64,000 bases of DNA, taken from contig NZ_CP046122.1 in the NCBI RefSeq assembly GCF_009707365.1, positions 2,728,001 through 2,792,000 on the forward strand, read 5' to 3'. Positions 1 to 9,009 of the stretch are shown here, one piece after another (positions within the stretch are counted from its first letter, which is position 1; each line of letters begins with the position of its first letter). This stretch comes from Microlunatus sp. Gsoil 973 (lineage in GTDB: Bacteria > Actinomycetota > Actinomycetes > Propionibacteriales > Propionibacteriaceae). The translations under genes were made by a program, and so were the position numbers. The notes beneath the pieces were generated by a model. That model made no database searches. It saw only the letters and a list, made by a program, of their open reading frames with translations, and was not told where the DNA came from.

Positions 1-470
1 AGCGACACGTCCTGGGCCAGGATCTGGGCGCCGGCCTCGAGGCCCTCGACCGAAACGGTGATGCCCTCGGGGATGTGGGTCGCCTCGGCCTCGACCGCGA
101 TCTCGTTGCGATCGACAACGACGATGGTCTCCGGCTGGGCCTCACCCTCGGTGTGAATGGTGACGTCGACCGTGACCTTCTCACCGCGGCGGACGATCAG
201 TAGGTCGACGTGCTCGATGAATCCCTTCAGCGGATCGCGCTGGACCTGCTTGGGCAGCGCCAACCGGGAGTCGCCGTCGACGTCGATGGTCAGCAGCGCG
301 TTGTGCTCGCGGAGCGCCATCAGGGTCTCGTGGCCCGGCAGGGTGATGTGAACGGGATCCGTACCGTGCCCGTACAGGACAGCGGGGATCTTGTCGGCAC
401 GACGAATACGGCGGGCTGCACCCTTGCCGAATTCGGTACGCAATTCGGCGGTGAGCTTGACCTCGGCCAC
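1..470 (-). CDS. rplY: 50S ribosomal protein L25/Ctc (C-terminus outside window)
   Basis: Ribosomal protein L25 of the long Ctc/TL5 type, which binds 5S rRNA in the large subunit. About 156 codons are visible; the C-terminal part runs off the left edge. The product starts VAEVKLTAELRTEFGKGAAR and continues through the L25 signature IPAVLYGHG and an LxIDVDG...QRDPLKG stretch into the second (CTC) domain, rich in acidic residues. The GTG at 470 is chosen because GAGGAG lies 8 nt upstream. It lies downstream of prs and glmU on the same strand, an order that is common in actinobacteria, with a 199-nt gap before it. Confidence 0.93.
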   Translation of the reverse strand, partial: MAEVKLTAELRTEFGKGAARRIRRADKIPAVLYGHGTDPVHITLPGHETLMALREHNALLTIDVDGDSRLALPKQVQRDPLKGFIEHVDLLIVRRGEKVTVDVTIHTEGEAQPETIVVVDRNEIAVEAEATHIPEGITVSVEGLEAGAQILAQDVS

Positions 471-669
471 GGAACTAACTCCTCGAACTCAAAGATGTGT
501 GTGTCTCGGCGTGCCCGGGAGGATGGACAGCCGGCATCACAGAGCGCGATGCAGCAGAACCCAGTCGATCACGGTCGATCCGACCCTCGCCGAGGCAACC
601 GTCACAGCCTAGCGAATCGCCCCCACCGACACCAATCCGTGTCGCCGGACCCCCGGGCGCGTCCGCGGA

Positions 670-1647
670 TCAGGAGTGCCCGTTGAAGAGCGAGGTGACC
701 GAGCCGTCCTCGAAGACCTCCTGGATCGCCCGCGAGATCAGCGGCGCGATCGACAACACCGTGAGCTTGCCGAACTGGCGTTCCGCCGGGATCGGCAGCG
801 TGTTGGTGACGATCACCTCTTCGAACATCGAGTTGGTGAGCCGATCGATGGCCGGGCCGGAGAGCACCGGGTGGGTTGCCGCGGCGATCACCGACTTCGC
901 GCCCCGGGCGATCAGCGCTTCGCCGGCCTGGCAGATCGTTCCCGCGGTGTCGATCATGTCGTCGACCAGCAGGCAGACCCGGCCGCGGACGTCGCCGACC
1001 ACTTCGTGGACCGCAACGGTGTTGGCGACGTTCGGATCGCGACGTTTGTGGATGATGGCCAGCGGTGCGCCGAGCTGGTCGCTCCACATGTCGGCCAACC
1101 GGACGCGGCCGGCGTCCGGGGAGACGATGGTCATCTCCGCGCTGTTGTACTGGCTCTTGACGTAGTCGGCGAGCACCGGCAGCGCCCACAGATGATCGAC
1201 CGGTCCGTCGAAGAATCCCTGGATCTGGGCGGCGTGCAGGTCGACCGACATGATCCGGTCCGCGCCCGCCGTCTTGTACAGGTCTGCGATCAACCGGGCG
1301 GAGATCGGCTCCCGTCCGGCGTGCTTCTTGTCCTGGCGGGCGTACGGATAGAACGGGGCGACAACGGTGATCCGCTTGGCCGACGCCCGCTTGAGCGCGT
1401 CGACCATGATCAACTGCTCCATCACCCATTCGTTGACCGGAGCGCAGTGGGACTGGATGACGAACGCATCACTGCCGCGGACCGATTCCTCGAAGCGGAC
1501 GTAGATCTCGGAGTTGGCGTAGGCCAGGGCACGGGTCGGGACCAGTTCGACCTTCATCAGGTCGGCGATCTCCCGTGCCAGCTCCGGATAGGCCCGCCCG
1601 GTGAACAACATCAGGTGCTTGTTGTTCGGCTTGAGCACTCCGGTCAT
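670..1647 (-). CDS. prs: Ribose-phosphate pyrophosphokinase (PRPP synthase)
   Basis: Makes phosphoribosyl pyrophosphate from ribose-5-phosphate and ATP for nucleotide, histidine, tryptophan and NAD synthesis. The 325-aa length is normal. Visible hallmarks are the N-terminal LMLFTGRAYPELA fold, the ATP loop FPYARQDKK-type segment (here FYPYARQDKKHAGREPI), and the PRPP-binding motif VDDMIDTAGT near residue 220. Its ATG shares one base with the glmU stop (TGATG), so the two genes are translationally coupled. The pairing links UDP-GlcNAc and PRPP supply and is conserved in high-GC Gram-positives. Confidence 0.97.
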   Translation of the reverse strand: MTGVLKPNNKHLMLFTGRAYPELAREIADLMKVELVPTRALAYANSEIYVRFEESVRGSDAFVIQSHCAPVNEWVMEQLIMVDALKRASAKRITVVAPFYPYARQDKKHAGREPISARLIADLYKTAGADRIMSVDLHAAQIQGFFDGPVDHLWALPVLADYVKSQYNSAEMTIVSPDAGRVRLADMWSDQLGAPLAIIHKRRDPNVANTVAVHEVVGDVRGRVCLLVDDMIDTAGTICQAGEALIARGAKSVIAAATHPVLSGPAIDRLTNSMFEEVIVTNTLPIPAERQFGKLTVLSIAPLISRAIQEVFEDGSVTSLFNGHS

Positions 1648-3116
1648 CAGTGGTCTCCCCTGTCGCTGTCAGCAGCTGCCTCGGCCGCCTCAGCGGTCCT
1701 GGTGCCAGCCCGGTTGCGTAGCACCCAACCAGACGAATTGTGCTGCCGGCCCCGGGCGATGCCGAGTTCGCCTGCAGCAACATCATCGGTGATCGCCGAG
1801 CCGGCCGCCACATACGCGCCGTCGGCAATCTGCACCGGAGCGACCAGGACCGTGTCGCTGCCGATGAAAGTGAACCGGCCGACGCTGCTGTGGTGCTTGT
1901 CGACACCGTCGTAGTTGGCGAAGATCGTCCCGGCGCCGATGTTGGCGCCCTCGCCGATCTCGGCGTCCCCGGCGTAGCTGAGATGGGGCACCTTGGCGCC
2001 CCGCCCGATCTTGGCGTTCTTGGTCTCGACGAAGGTGCCGATCTTGCCCTCGGCCTCCAGCACGGTGCCGGGCCGGAGATAGGCGTACGGTCCGACGTTG
2101 GTCCTGGCGCCGATGACAGCGAGGGATCCATGGGTCCGACAGACGGTGGCGTCCTCACCGATCTCGACGTCGCGCAGTGTGGTGTCCGGCCCGATCACCG
2201 AACCCGAGCCGACCACTGTCGCGCCCTCCAGGCTGGTCCCGGGCAGCAGGGTGACGTCGGGAGCGAGGTCGACGTCGGCGTGGATCCAGGTGGTCGCCGG
2301 GTCGAGGATGGTGACTCCTTCGAGCATCCAGTGTTCACAGATGCGGCGGTTCAGTTCCCGGCTCATCGCGGCCAGCTGGACCCGGGTGTTGACGCCCTCG
2401 ACCTCCCAGAGATCCTCGGTGACGTAGGCGCCGACCCGATGGCCCCGCTGTTGGACGAGGTCGGGAAGGTCGGTGAGGTAGTACTCGCCCTGGGAGTTGG
2501 CGGTGGTCAACCGGGACAGGCCGTCGACCAGAGCAGCCGCGTCGAAGACGAATACGCCGGAGTTGATCTCGTCGATGGCCCGCTCGTCCTGGGTGGCGTC
2601 CTTGTGTTCGACGATCCGGACGACGGCCCCCGTCCCGTCCCGGACGATCCGTCCGTAGCCGGTCGGATCGGGAACGTGGGCGGTGAGCACTGTCACCGCG
2701 TTCTGCTCGGCCCGATGATGACCGACCAGGCCGTGCAGCGTCTCTCCGCTCAGCATCGGGCTGTCGCCCATGGTCACCACGATCTCGCCCTGCAGGTCGC
2801 CCAGGACCTCCACCGCGCAGCGCACCGCGTGCCCGGTGCCGTAGGCGTCATCGGTCTGCCGGACGATGTGGACGTTCGGTGCGATCTGGGCCAGTGCCGG
2901 CTCGACCTGATCGGCCATCACTCCGACCACCACGAGCAGGTGTTGTGACGGGACCGTCTCCGCGGCGTTGATGGCGTGGGCGATGAGTGGACGACCGGCG
3001 ATGTCGTGAAGCAGCTTGGATCGTGTCGACTTCATTCGGGTGCCGCCACCGGCGGCCAGGACGATCACCGCTGCGACCGGCTCCGTCGGACTGATCGACT
3101 CGGAGGATGTGGTCAC
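1647..3116 (-). CDS. glmU: Bifunctional UDP-GlcNAc pyrophosphorylase / glucosamine-1-P acetyltransferase
   Basis: Catalyses the last two steps to UDP-N-acetylglucosamine for peptidoglycan. The 489-aa protein has an N-terminal nucleotidyltransferase domain with the LAAGGGTRMKS signature (about residues 20-30) and a C-terminal left-handed beta-helix with hexapeptide repeats (GPYAYLRPGT, VPHLSYAGDAEIG, NIGAGTIFANYDG). GTG start at 3116 is supported by AGAGGAG 5 nt upstream. It is the first gene of a glmU-prs unit; tRNA-Gln lies just upstream on the same strand. Confidence 0.97.
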   Translation of the reverse strand: MTTSSESISPTEPVAAVIVLAAGGGTRMKSTRSKLLHDIAGRPLIAHAINAAETVPSQHLLVVVGVMADQVEPALAQIAPNVHIVRQTDDAYGTGHAVRCAVEVLGDLQGEIVVTMGDSPMLSGETLHGLVGHHRAEQNAVTVLTAHVPDPTGYGRIVRDGTGAVVRIVEHKDATQDERAIDEINSGVFVFDAAALVDGLSRLTTANSQGEYYLTDLPDLVQQRGHRVGAYVTEDLWEVEGVNTRVQLAAMSRELNRRICEHWMLEGVTILDPATTWIHADVDLAPDVTLLPGTSLEGATVVGSGSVIGPDTTLRDVEIGEDATVCRTHGSLAVIGARTNVGPYAYLRPGTVLEAEGKIGTFVETKNAKIGRGAKVPHLSYAGDAEIGEGANIGAGTIFANYDGVDKHHSSVGRFTFIGSDTVLVAPVQIADGAYVAAGSAITDDVAAGELGIARGRQHNSSGWVLRNRAGTRTAEAAEAAADSDRGDH

Positions 3117-3180
3117 CCGAACTCCTCTGTGATCGCTGCCTGCGGCTGTCCTCCCCGCGCCGTCGTGGTCGCGGGTCTGC

Positions 3181-3258
3181 TCCCCGGGTAGGAGTCGAAC
3201 CTACGTCGCTAATCCTGATTCAAAGTCAGGCGGGCCCTGCCGACAGACCAACCGGGGA
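3181..3258 (-). tRNA. tRNA-Gln (anticodon TTG)
   Basis: Cloverleaf readable on the minus strand. The acceptor stem is TCCCCGG/CCGGGGA, the D stem GGTC/GGCC (one G-U pair), the anticodon stem CCTGA/TCAGG around loop CTTTGAA giving anticodon TTG, and the T arm GTAGG-TTCGACT-CCTAC. The length is 78 nt because the variable loop (ATTAGCGAC) has nine bases; no CCA is encoded. Identity as Gln rests on the anticodon. Confidence 0.92.
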
Positions 3259-3401
3259 TCGGCCAATCGCAAGAACCGGCCAGGCACCAAGGTTACGCAT
3301 TCGAGATGCCGTGTCGCATCCTGGCACCCTCAGCCCGCCCACGGCGAGTCGGGGCCGCGCCGGGACCGGTCGACAACGGCGGATCGCTGGTCCGCCACAC
3401 C

Positions 3402-5321
3402 TCAGATCTGCGGCATCCGGCGGATCACGCCGACCGGCACCGGGCGGCTGGTGAGCGCGGCGAGCGCCTCCGGATCAGCGTCGGTGACCACCTGCGCCAG
3501 CCGCTGCATCAGGCCGTCGATCTCCTCGGCGAGTGCCCGTTCCTCGGCCGAACTGAACGGGAAGCTGGGTGGGTCCTCGGCCAGCGCATCGTCCAGCACC
3601 GCCCGCCCTCGGCCGTACGAACCGGCCCAGGCGGGAAGCACCGACAACAGCGCCCGGAAGCGTACCCATCGGTGGTTGTCCCAGCCCGTCATCGTCGGAT
3701 GGCCGTCGACGATGGGCGGGTAGTGCGGTTGGCTGAACTGGTCCGTGATCGCCCGCGCCGCGTACTCGCCCCGCTCGGCCAGTCGCTGGATGGTCTCCTC
3801 GCTCATCGCCAGGTTGATGCCGCCCTCCCGCTTGGTCTGCAGCACCCGGACGATCCGATCGCGGAAACCGGGAAAGTTCAGCTGGGTGGTGTCCTGCCAA
3901 CTGCTGGAGGAGGTGTAGATGGCGCTGAGGAAACCGGCGATGGCGCCGAACCCTCGGCTGGACCAGCTGGCGATCTTGGGTGCCAGCCCGTCCCGGTTGC
4001 CGTGCGCCCATTCCACGTTGCCCGCCTCGTCGGTGGCCGGGTGGGCACCGGGCGGGAAGGACTGCAGATTGATCGCGAACGACGGTCGGGTGGGCAGCGC
4101 GGCGTCGAAGATCTGCACCGGGAAGTTGCTGGACAGTCCGCCGTCGGAGAACCAGACCTTGACGAAACGCCGCGGACCGGTCGGGTCGAGGCGCGGGTCC
4201 GGGCCCTGTTCGGTCCGCTCGATGACCCACAACGGGACGGCGGAGATCACCAGCGGCATGCTCAGTGACATCCGGACCGCGACGATCACCGGCAGGTGTT
4301 CGGCATCAGGCAACCGGCGCAGCCCCGGGGAGTGTTCGATCGCCCGGTCGCGGTCGGCGTGCCAGGCCGCCGGTTCGGCGTCCTCGGGAGTGCGCGGCTC
4401 CGGTGCCGCCTCCAGGACGTCCATCACCGGCCGTGGGAAAAGTCGGCGCCATTCGTTGACGTCATAGAAGAACCGGCTTGCCGCGAAGGGCAGCTCGTAG
4501 GGCCGGGACTCGCTGAGACACGTGGTCATCACCCGCAGGTCGACGGCACGGCGCTGCGGATCGGTCAGCGCCTCCGCGATCGCCTGGTGCAGCAGCCCGG
4601 GATCGGCGTCCGCGCCGGCGGTCCACAACTGGCCGAAGGTCAACGGCGGACCCTCAGGGTCCAGCCCCGCGGCGGTGTTGATCTTGGTGTGCAACCAGTC
4701 GGTCAGCGCCGGCTCCGACCCGGGACGGGTCAGCCCGGTGCACATGCCGAAGGAGTTGTCCGGCACGTCACGGGTCAGGTTGACCAGAATCCGCGCGATC
4801 AGCGCCGAGGGAAGCAGGCTGATCAGCAGCAGGCCGCCGAAGACGATCGCCAAGGGTCCCGCGCCGAGGGCGCCGATCAGGATCAGCGCGACGCCCGGCG
4901 ACGCTCCGGCCACTGCGGTCACGGGGTAGCCGCGGATCGCCGCCGCCAGCGCCCCGGCGATCCGGCTGCGGGGAGACCGTCCGTCGGGACGGTCGCCGCC
5001 GGTTGCGGCAAGCAGCACCTCGAGCAATGCCCCGGTCGAGGGTTCGGGCTGGAAGAGGCGCCGCAGCCGGCCGTTGCCCAACTCCTCGGGAATGGTCTGG
5101 AACAGGTCGAAGCCTCCGCGGCCGGTCGACCGCCCGTACTCGGCTGCTGCGGCGACGCCGGCAGCCATCGCCCCCGCTGACGTGCCGCCGATGCCGCGCA
5201 GTCGGTACCGGGAGGCCAATGCGGCCAGGGCTCGGGGATAGATCACGCCGGACGCCGTGCCGCCCTGCAGCACGACGTCACACTCGGCGGTCGGGAACGG
5301 CGAGGAGGAGCTGGTGGGCAT
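3402..5321 (-). CDS. Patatin-like phospholipase, membrane-associated
   Basis: 639-aa patatin-family acyl hydrolase. The N-terminus carries the glycine-rich oxyanion segment VVLQGGTASG (residues 17-25) and the nucleophile elbow GTSAG with Ser48. The catalytic-dyad Asp is in SDGGLSSNFP near residue 400. Between them, about residues 130-185, is a hydrophobic stretch (VALILIGALGAGPLAIVFGG and following) that could form two membrane helices, which is unusual for the simplest patatins but common in large actinobacterial ones. Lipid substrate is unknown. Divergent from a MarR gene with an 87-nt gap containing a small palindrome. The start at 5321 fits the conserved N-terminus. Confidence 0.85.
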   Translation of the reverse strand: MPTSSSSPFPTAECDVVLQGGTASGVIYPRALAALASRYRLRGIGGTSAGAMAAGVAAAAEYGRSTGRGGFDLFQTIPEELGNGRLRRLFQPEPSTGALLEVLLAATGGDRPDGRSPRSRIAGALAAAIRGYPVTAVAGASPGVALILIGALGAGPLAIVFGGLLLISLLPSALIARILVNLTRDVPDNSFGMCTGLTRPGSEPALTDWLHTKINTAAGLDPEGPPLTFGQLWTAGADADPGLLHQAIAEALTDPQRRAVDLRVMTTCLSESRPYELPFAASRFFYDVNEWRRLFPRPVMDVLEAAPEPRTPEDAEPAAWHADRDRAIEHSPGLRRLPDAEHLPVIVAVRMSLSMPLVISAVPLWVIERTEQGPDPRLDPTGPRRFVKVWFSDGGLSSNFPVQIFDAALPTRPSFAINLQSFPPGAHPATDEAGNVEWAHGNRDGLAPKIASWSSRGFGAIAGFLSAIYTSSSSWQDTTQLNFPGFRDRIVRVLQTKREGGINLAMSEETIQRLAERGEYAARAITDQFSQPHYPPIVDGHPTMTGWDNHRWVRFRALLSVLPAWAGSYGRGRAVLDDALAEDPPSFPFSSAEERALAEEIDGLMQRLAQVVTDADPEALAALTSRPVPVGVIRRMPQI

Positions 5322-5382
5322 GATGCATCCTTACCTGGCGCCGGCCGGAACCGTCGAGTGACCTGCCGATGGAGTCTCGACG

Positions 5383-5395
5383 TCAAGAGTCTTGA
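5383..5395. promoter_or_regulatory. Inverted repeat TCAAGA-G-TCTTGA, candidate MarR operator
   Basis: A perfect 6-bp-arm inverted repeat 13 bp upstream of the MarR start and within the patatin/MarR divergent intergenic region. Position and size fit autoregulation by the adjacent MarR protein; binding is inference. Confidence 0.45.
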
Positions 5396-5408
5396 TTAGA
5401 ATCCCCGC

Positions 5409-5936
5409 ATGTCCGAGGACGAGGCACCGGCGGGTGCGGCCCCGCGCGACGAGGTCGACAGCCTCGTCCAGGCCTGGGCGCGGGAGCGGCCGGATCTCGA
5501 TCCGTCACCGATGCAGGTGCTGTCCCGGGTCACCCGGCTGGCCCACTACCTGGACCGGCACCGCCGGAGGGCGTTCGCCCGGCATGACCTGGAGCCGTGG
5601 GAGTTCGACGTGTTGGCGGCGCTCCGCCGGTCCGGTGAGCCGTATCAGCTCAGTCCCGGGCAGTTGCTGCGGGAGACCATGGTCACCTCGGGCACGATGA
5701 CCAACCGCGTCGATCGTCTCGTCGCTCGTGGTCTGGTGACCAGGACCGATCATCCCGACGACCGGCGCGGTGTACTGGTCCGGCTGACCCGGATCGGCCG
5801 GGAGGCGGTGGATGCGGCGATCAGCGATCTGCTGACGGCCGAGCAGGAGATCCTGTCGGTGCTCCCGTCGGCGCAGCGGGACCAGCTTGCCGAGGCGTTG
5901 CGCCAGTTGACGGCTCCGTACGAGATCTCGGGCTGA
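5409..5936 (+). CDS. MarR family transcriptional regulator
   Basis: 175-aa winged-helix repressor. After an acidic N-terminal extension, the MarR core spans about residues 35-165: VTRLAHYLDRHRRRAF dimer helix, LSPGQLLRETMVTSGTMTNRVDRL recognition region, and the wing motif TDHPDDRRGVLVRLT (the DxRR signature). It is divergent from the patatin gene and 28 nt ahead of a GH35 gene, so it may control either. The effector cannot be read from sequence. Confidence 0.92.
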   Translation: MSEDEAPAGAAPRDEVDSLVQAWARERPDLDPSPMQVLSRVTRLAHYLDRHRRRAFARHDLEPWEFDVLAALRRSGEPYQLSPGQLLRETMVTSGTMTNRVDRLVARGLVTRTDHPDDRRGVLVRLTRIGREAVDAAISDLLTAEQEILSVLPSAQRDQLAEALRQLTAPYEISG

Positions 5937-5964
5937 TTCCCCGGGGGATCGCTACGCTCGCGCT

Positions 5965-7803
5965 GTGACCCAGAGCCGCGTCGAGCTGACCATCGACCAA
6001 GATCGTTTTCTGCGCAACGGCATACCGCACCAGATCATCTCCGGTGCCGTGCACTACTTCCGGATCGCTGACCGACTGTGGGAGGACCGGCTGCTCCGGG
6101 TGAGGGCGCTGGGCTGCAACACCGTCGAGACCTATGTCGCCTGGAACTTCCACCAGCCGTGGGCTGACCGGCCCGCCGACTTCACCGGGATGCGCGACCT
6201 CGGCCGGTTCCTCGACCTGGCGGCAAGCCTCGACCTGGACGTCATCGTCCGGCCCGGGCCGTACATCTGCGCCGAGTGGGACAACGGCGGCTTGCCGGCC
6301 TGGCTGTTGGCCGATCATCGTGCGGCCAGGGCACTACGGACCAGCGATCCGGCCTATCTTGATCATGTCGACCGCTGGTTCGACCAGCTGCTGCCGATCA
6401 TCGTCCGCCGGCAGGCCGATCGGGGCGGCCGGGTGATCAGTGTCCAGGTGGAGAACGAGTACGGCAGTTTCGGCGATGATCACCAGTATCTGGAGCATCT
6501 GCGCGACGGGCTGATCGAGCGCGGTGTCACGGTGCTGCTCTTCACCTCCGACGGTCCGAGTGAACTGATGCTCTCCGGCGGGACGCTCCCCGACACCTTC
6601 GCCACGATCAACTTCGGCTCCCGACAGCAGGAGGCGTTCGGCCTTCTGGCGCGGGTCAGACCGGGCACACCGGGAATGTGTATGGAGTTCTGGAACGGCT
6701 GGTTCGATCATCACGGCGAGCCACATCACACGCGCACCGGCGACAGCGCGGCCGACGAGCTCGCCGGCATGCTGGCCGCCGGCCGTTCGGTCAATCTCTA
6801 CATGGCGCACGGCGGCACCAACTTCGGACCATGGGCCGGCGCGAACGCCGGACCCGACGGCCGGCTGCAGCCCACCGTCACCAGCTACGACTACGACGCG
6901 CCGATCGCCGAGGACGGCCGGCTGACCGGAAAGTTCCATGCCTTCCGCGCCGTGATCACCGAGCACACCGGCACGCAGCCGCCCGAACCGCCCGCCGAGC
7001 CGTTGGTGCAGCCGGAAGCCACGGTGACCGTCGGTGGCTTCGTCGGCCTGCACCGGATCCTCGATCATCTCGATGCCGTACCGGCGCCCGTGCCCGACAG
7101 CTTCGAACTGCTCGGCCTGCACCACGGCGTGGTGCGCTACCGGACCACGATCGCCGGGCCGATCAGCGGACGGCTCTCGGTCACCGGTCTAGCCGATCTC
7201 GCCGAACTGCGGTTGGACGGCGAACTCGTGGGCCGCCTCGGCATCGCCGGCCTCGACCCGGGGTTCGCCGACGCGGCGTCGCAGCAAATCGCCGTCGACG
7301 TCGGCCCGGGTGATCATGATCTTGACGTCACCGTCTGGTCATTGGGTCGGGTGAACTTCGGGCCGTACCTGGGGACCGGCAAGGGTGTGTCTGGGATCAG
7401 GCTGGAACATCAGCAACTCTTCGGCTACGAACAGTCCGCCCTGGATCTCACCGAGCTTCCTGATCTTGGTCAGTGGCGACCGAACGGGTCCGGACCGGGT
7501 TTCCACCGCGCCGTGGTCGAGGTCGAGGAGGTTGCTGACGCCCATCTGCACCTGCCCGGCTGGCAGCACGGCTATCTCTACCTGAACGGCGTCAACCTCG
7601 GCCGCTACTGGAATCCGGCCGGCCCGCAGCAGACGTTGTACGCCCCGGCACCCTTCTGGCGGGCGGGTGAGAACGAGTTGGTCGTGCTGGAATTCGGCGA
7701 GCCCGGTAGGGACATCGTCCGGCGCAGCACCCCCTGCTCGGCTGACCGGCCCGCGGGGGTCAGTGTTCGGTTGCTGCCAGCCCGGCCAGCGGGATCTCGA
7801 TGA
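5965..7803 (+). CDS. Glycoside hydrolase family 35 beta-galactosidase
   Basis: 612-aa cytoplasmic (no signal peptide) retaining beta-galactosidase of GH35, removing terminal beta-linked galactose from oligosaccharides. Signature regions: ISGAVHYFRI near residue 25, RPGPYICAEWDNGGLPAWL, the acid/base region VQVENEYGSFG (about residue 160), and the nucleophile region MCMEFWNGWFDHHG (about residue 235). C-terminal beta-sandwich jelly rolls end with the typical GYLYLNGVNLGRYW. GTG start at 5965 gives the canonical N-terminus. The gene end overlaps the convergent ltrA remnant by 44 bp. Confidence 0.93.
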   Translation: MTQSRVELTIDQDRFLRNGIPHQIISGAVHYFRIADRLWEDRLLRVRALGCNTVETYVAWNFHQPWADRPADFTGMRDLGRFLDLAASLDLDVIVRPGPYICAEWDNGGLPAWLLADHRAARALRTSDPAYLDHVDRWFDQLLPIIVRRQADRGGRVISVQVENEYGSFGDDHQYLEHLRDGLIERGVTVLLFTSDGPSELMLSGGTLPDTFATINFGSRQQEAFGLLARVRPGTPGMCMEFWNGWFDHHGEPHHTRTGDSAADELAGMLAAGRSVNLYMAHGGTNFGPWAGANAGPDGRLQPTVTSYDYDAPIAEDGRLTGKFHAFRAVITEHTGTQPPEPPAEPLVQPEATVTVGGFVGLHRILDHLDAVPAPVPDSFELLGLHHGVVRYRTTIAGPISGRLSVTGLADLAELRLDGELVGRLGIAGLDPGFADAASQQIAVDVGPGDHDLDVTVWSLGRVNFGPYLGTGKGVSGIRLEHQQLFGYEQSALDLTELPDLGQWRPNGSGPGFHRAVVEVEEVADAHLHLPGWQHGYLYLNGVNLGRYWNPAGPQQTLYAPAPFWRAGENELVVLEFGEPGRDIVRRSTPCSADRPAGVSVRLLPARPAGSR

Positions 7804-8966
7804 TCAACAGCAGCACCAGGACACCGGCGACGATCAGCTCCGCCCCGGGCAGCACGGTGGCGAGCAGCACCAGGAGGATCGCCACACCGAACGGCACCGT
7901 TGTCCGCCAGGAGCTGTCGTGGAAGCGTAGATGCAGGGCCCAGATCATCGCCAACAGCACGGCGACCGCAACCGTGATCAACGCCGCCGACGCGACGGCG
8001 TCGATCTCGCGATCGTGCCGGTAGTCGATCCGGGCGTCCAGTCCGGCACCGATCGCGGCCGTCGCGGCGAAGATCAGGTAGTGCCCGTAGCCCCAGACGA
8101 AGGAGTGGGTTCCGCTCTCCCGGCCCTCCAGGTGGCTGCCGGCGCTGCGGGAGAAGTACAACCACCACAGGCTGAAGACGATGCCGACACCGGCGCCCGC
8201 GACGATGAGCACAGACCACGGCGCCTCGGCCCGTCCCGGTTCACCTGCCGCACCGGTGATCAGGCCGGAGGAGTTGAAGGCATCCTGGATCGAGTTCAGG
8301 GTCGAGAAGATCACTTCGCCGAGAACGATGATGTAGAAGAGGCCGTACCGTTCGGCGACATGGTGCGGATGCCAGGTGGTCGGCGTCGCATGCTCGGCCC
8401 ACAGCGGGACGGCGATCTCGACCAGCACGAAGAACGGAAAGATCATCGGGACAGCCGACGCAGGGAAAGCCAGCAACGAGACCCACAGCAGCTGGGCGAA
8501 AGCGATGCCGACCGCGTACCGTCGGCAGGCCACAGCATGCACCCGATCATGACGGGCGGCGCGCAACCACTGGATCACCAGCGCGACGCATGATCGCGTA
8601 GCCGATCACCACCAGGGTCAGCCGGTCGTCGAACATCGCCGGCACGCCCGCGGCGATCACCAGTGAGCCGACGATCTGCAGGATCGTCAGCAGCCGGTAG
8701 AGCACATCGTCGTTGTCGTAGGCCGAGGCGAACCAGGTGAAGTTCAGCCAGGTCCACCAGATGGCGAAGAACGCCATCAGGAACCCGACGACACCGTGGC
8801 CGATCTCGCCCTCGGCCACGAAGTGGTGCAGCTGGGAGGCCGCCTGGGAGACGGCAACGACGAAACAGAGATCGGTGAGCAGTTCGAGATTGGTCGACAC
8901 CCGCCCCTGCTCGGCGGGATCGCGGGGAGTCAGGCGTCTGATCAACCGACCGGCCGGGGTCTGCAT
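7760..8966 (-). pseudogene. ltrA: Low temperature requirement protein A (LtrA), frameshifted
   Basis: A multi-spanning membrane protein of the LtrA family split in two frames. The N-terminal 139-codon frame (8966 to about 8585) carries the hallmark ELLTDLCFVVAVSQAASQL and IWWTWLNFTWFASAYDNDDV, then derails after VIGYAIMR. The rest continues in another frame from ALVIQWLRAARHD to the end (8578 to 7760), including the family motif HPHHVAERYGLFYIIVLGE. One extra or two missing bases at about 8582-8588 explain the break. Function of the family is poorly defined. Either a true pseudogene or an assembly indel. Confidence 0.85.
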
Positions 8967-9009
8967 GGACGCACAGCCTACGGAAAGTCTTGTTGGGCGT
9001 CAGAACAAG

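Noticed and set aside
471-669. Terminator or small RNA between prs and rplY
   Set aside because: Only a weak GACAC/GTGTC hairpin without a T run is visible; not enough to call.
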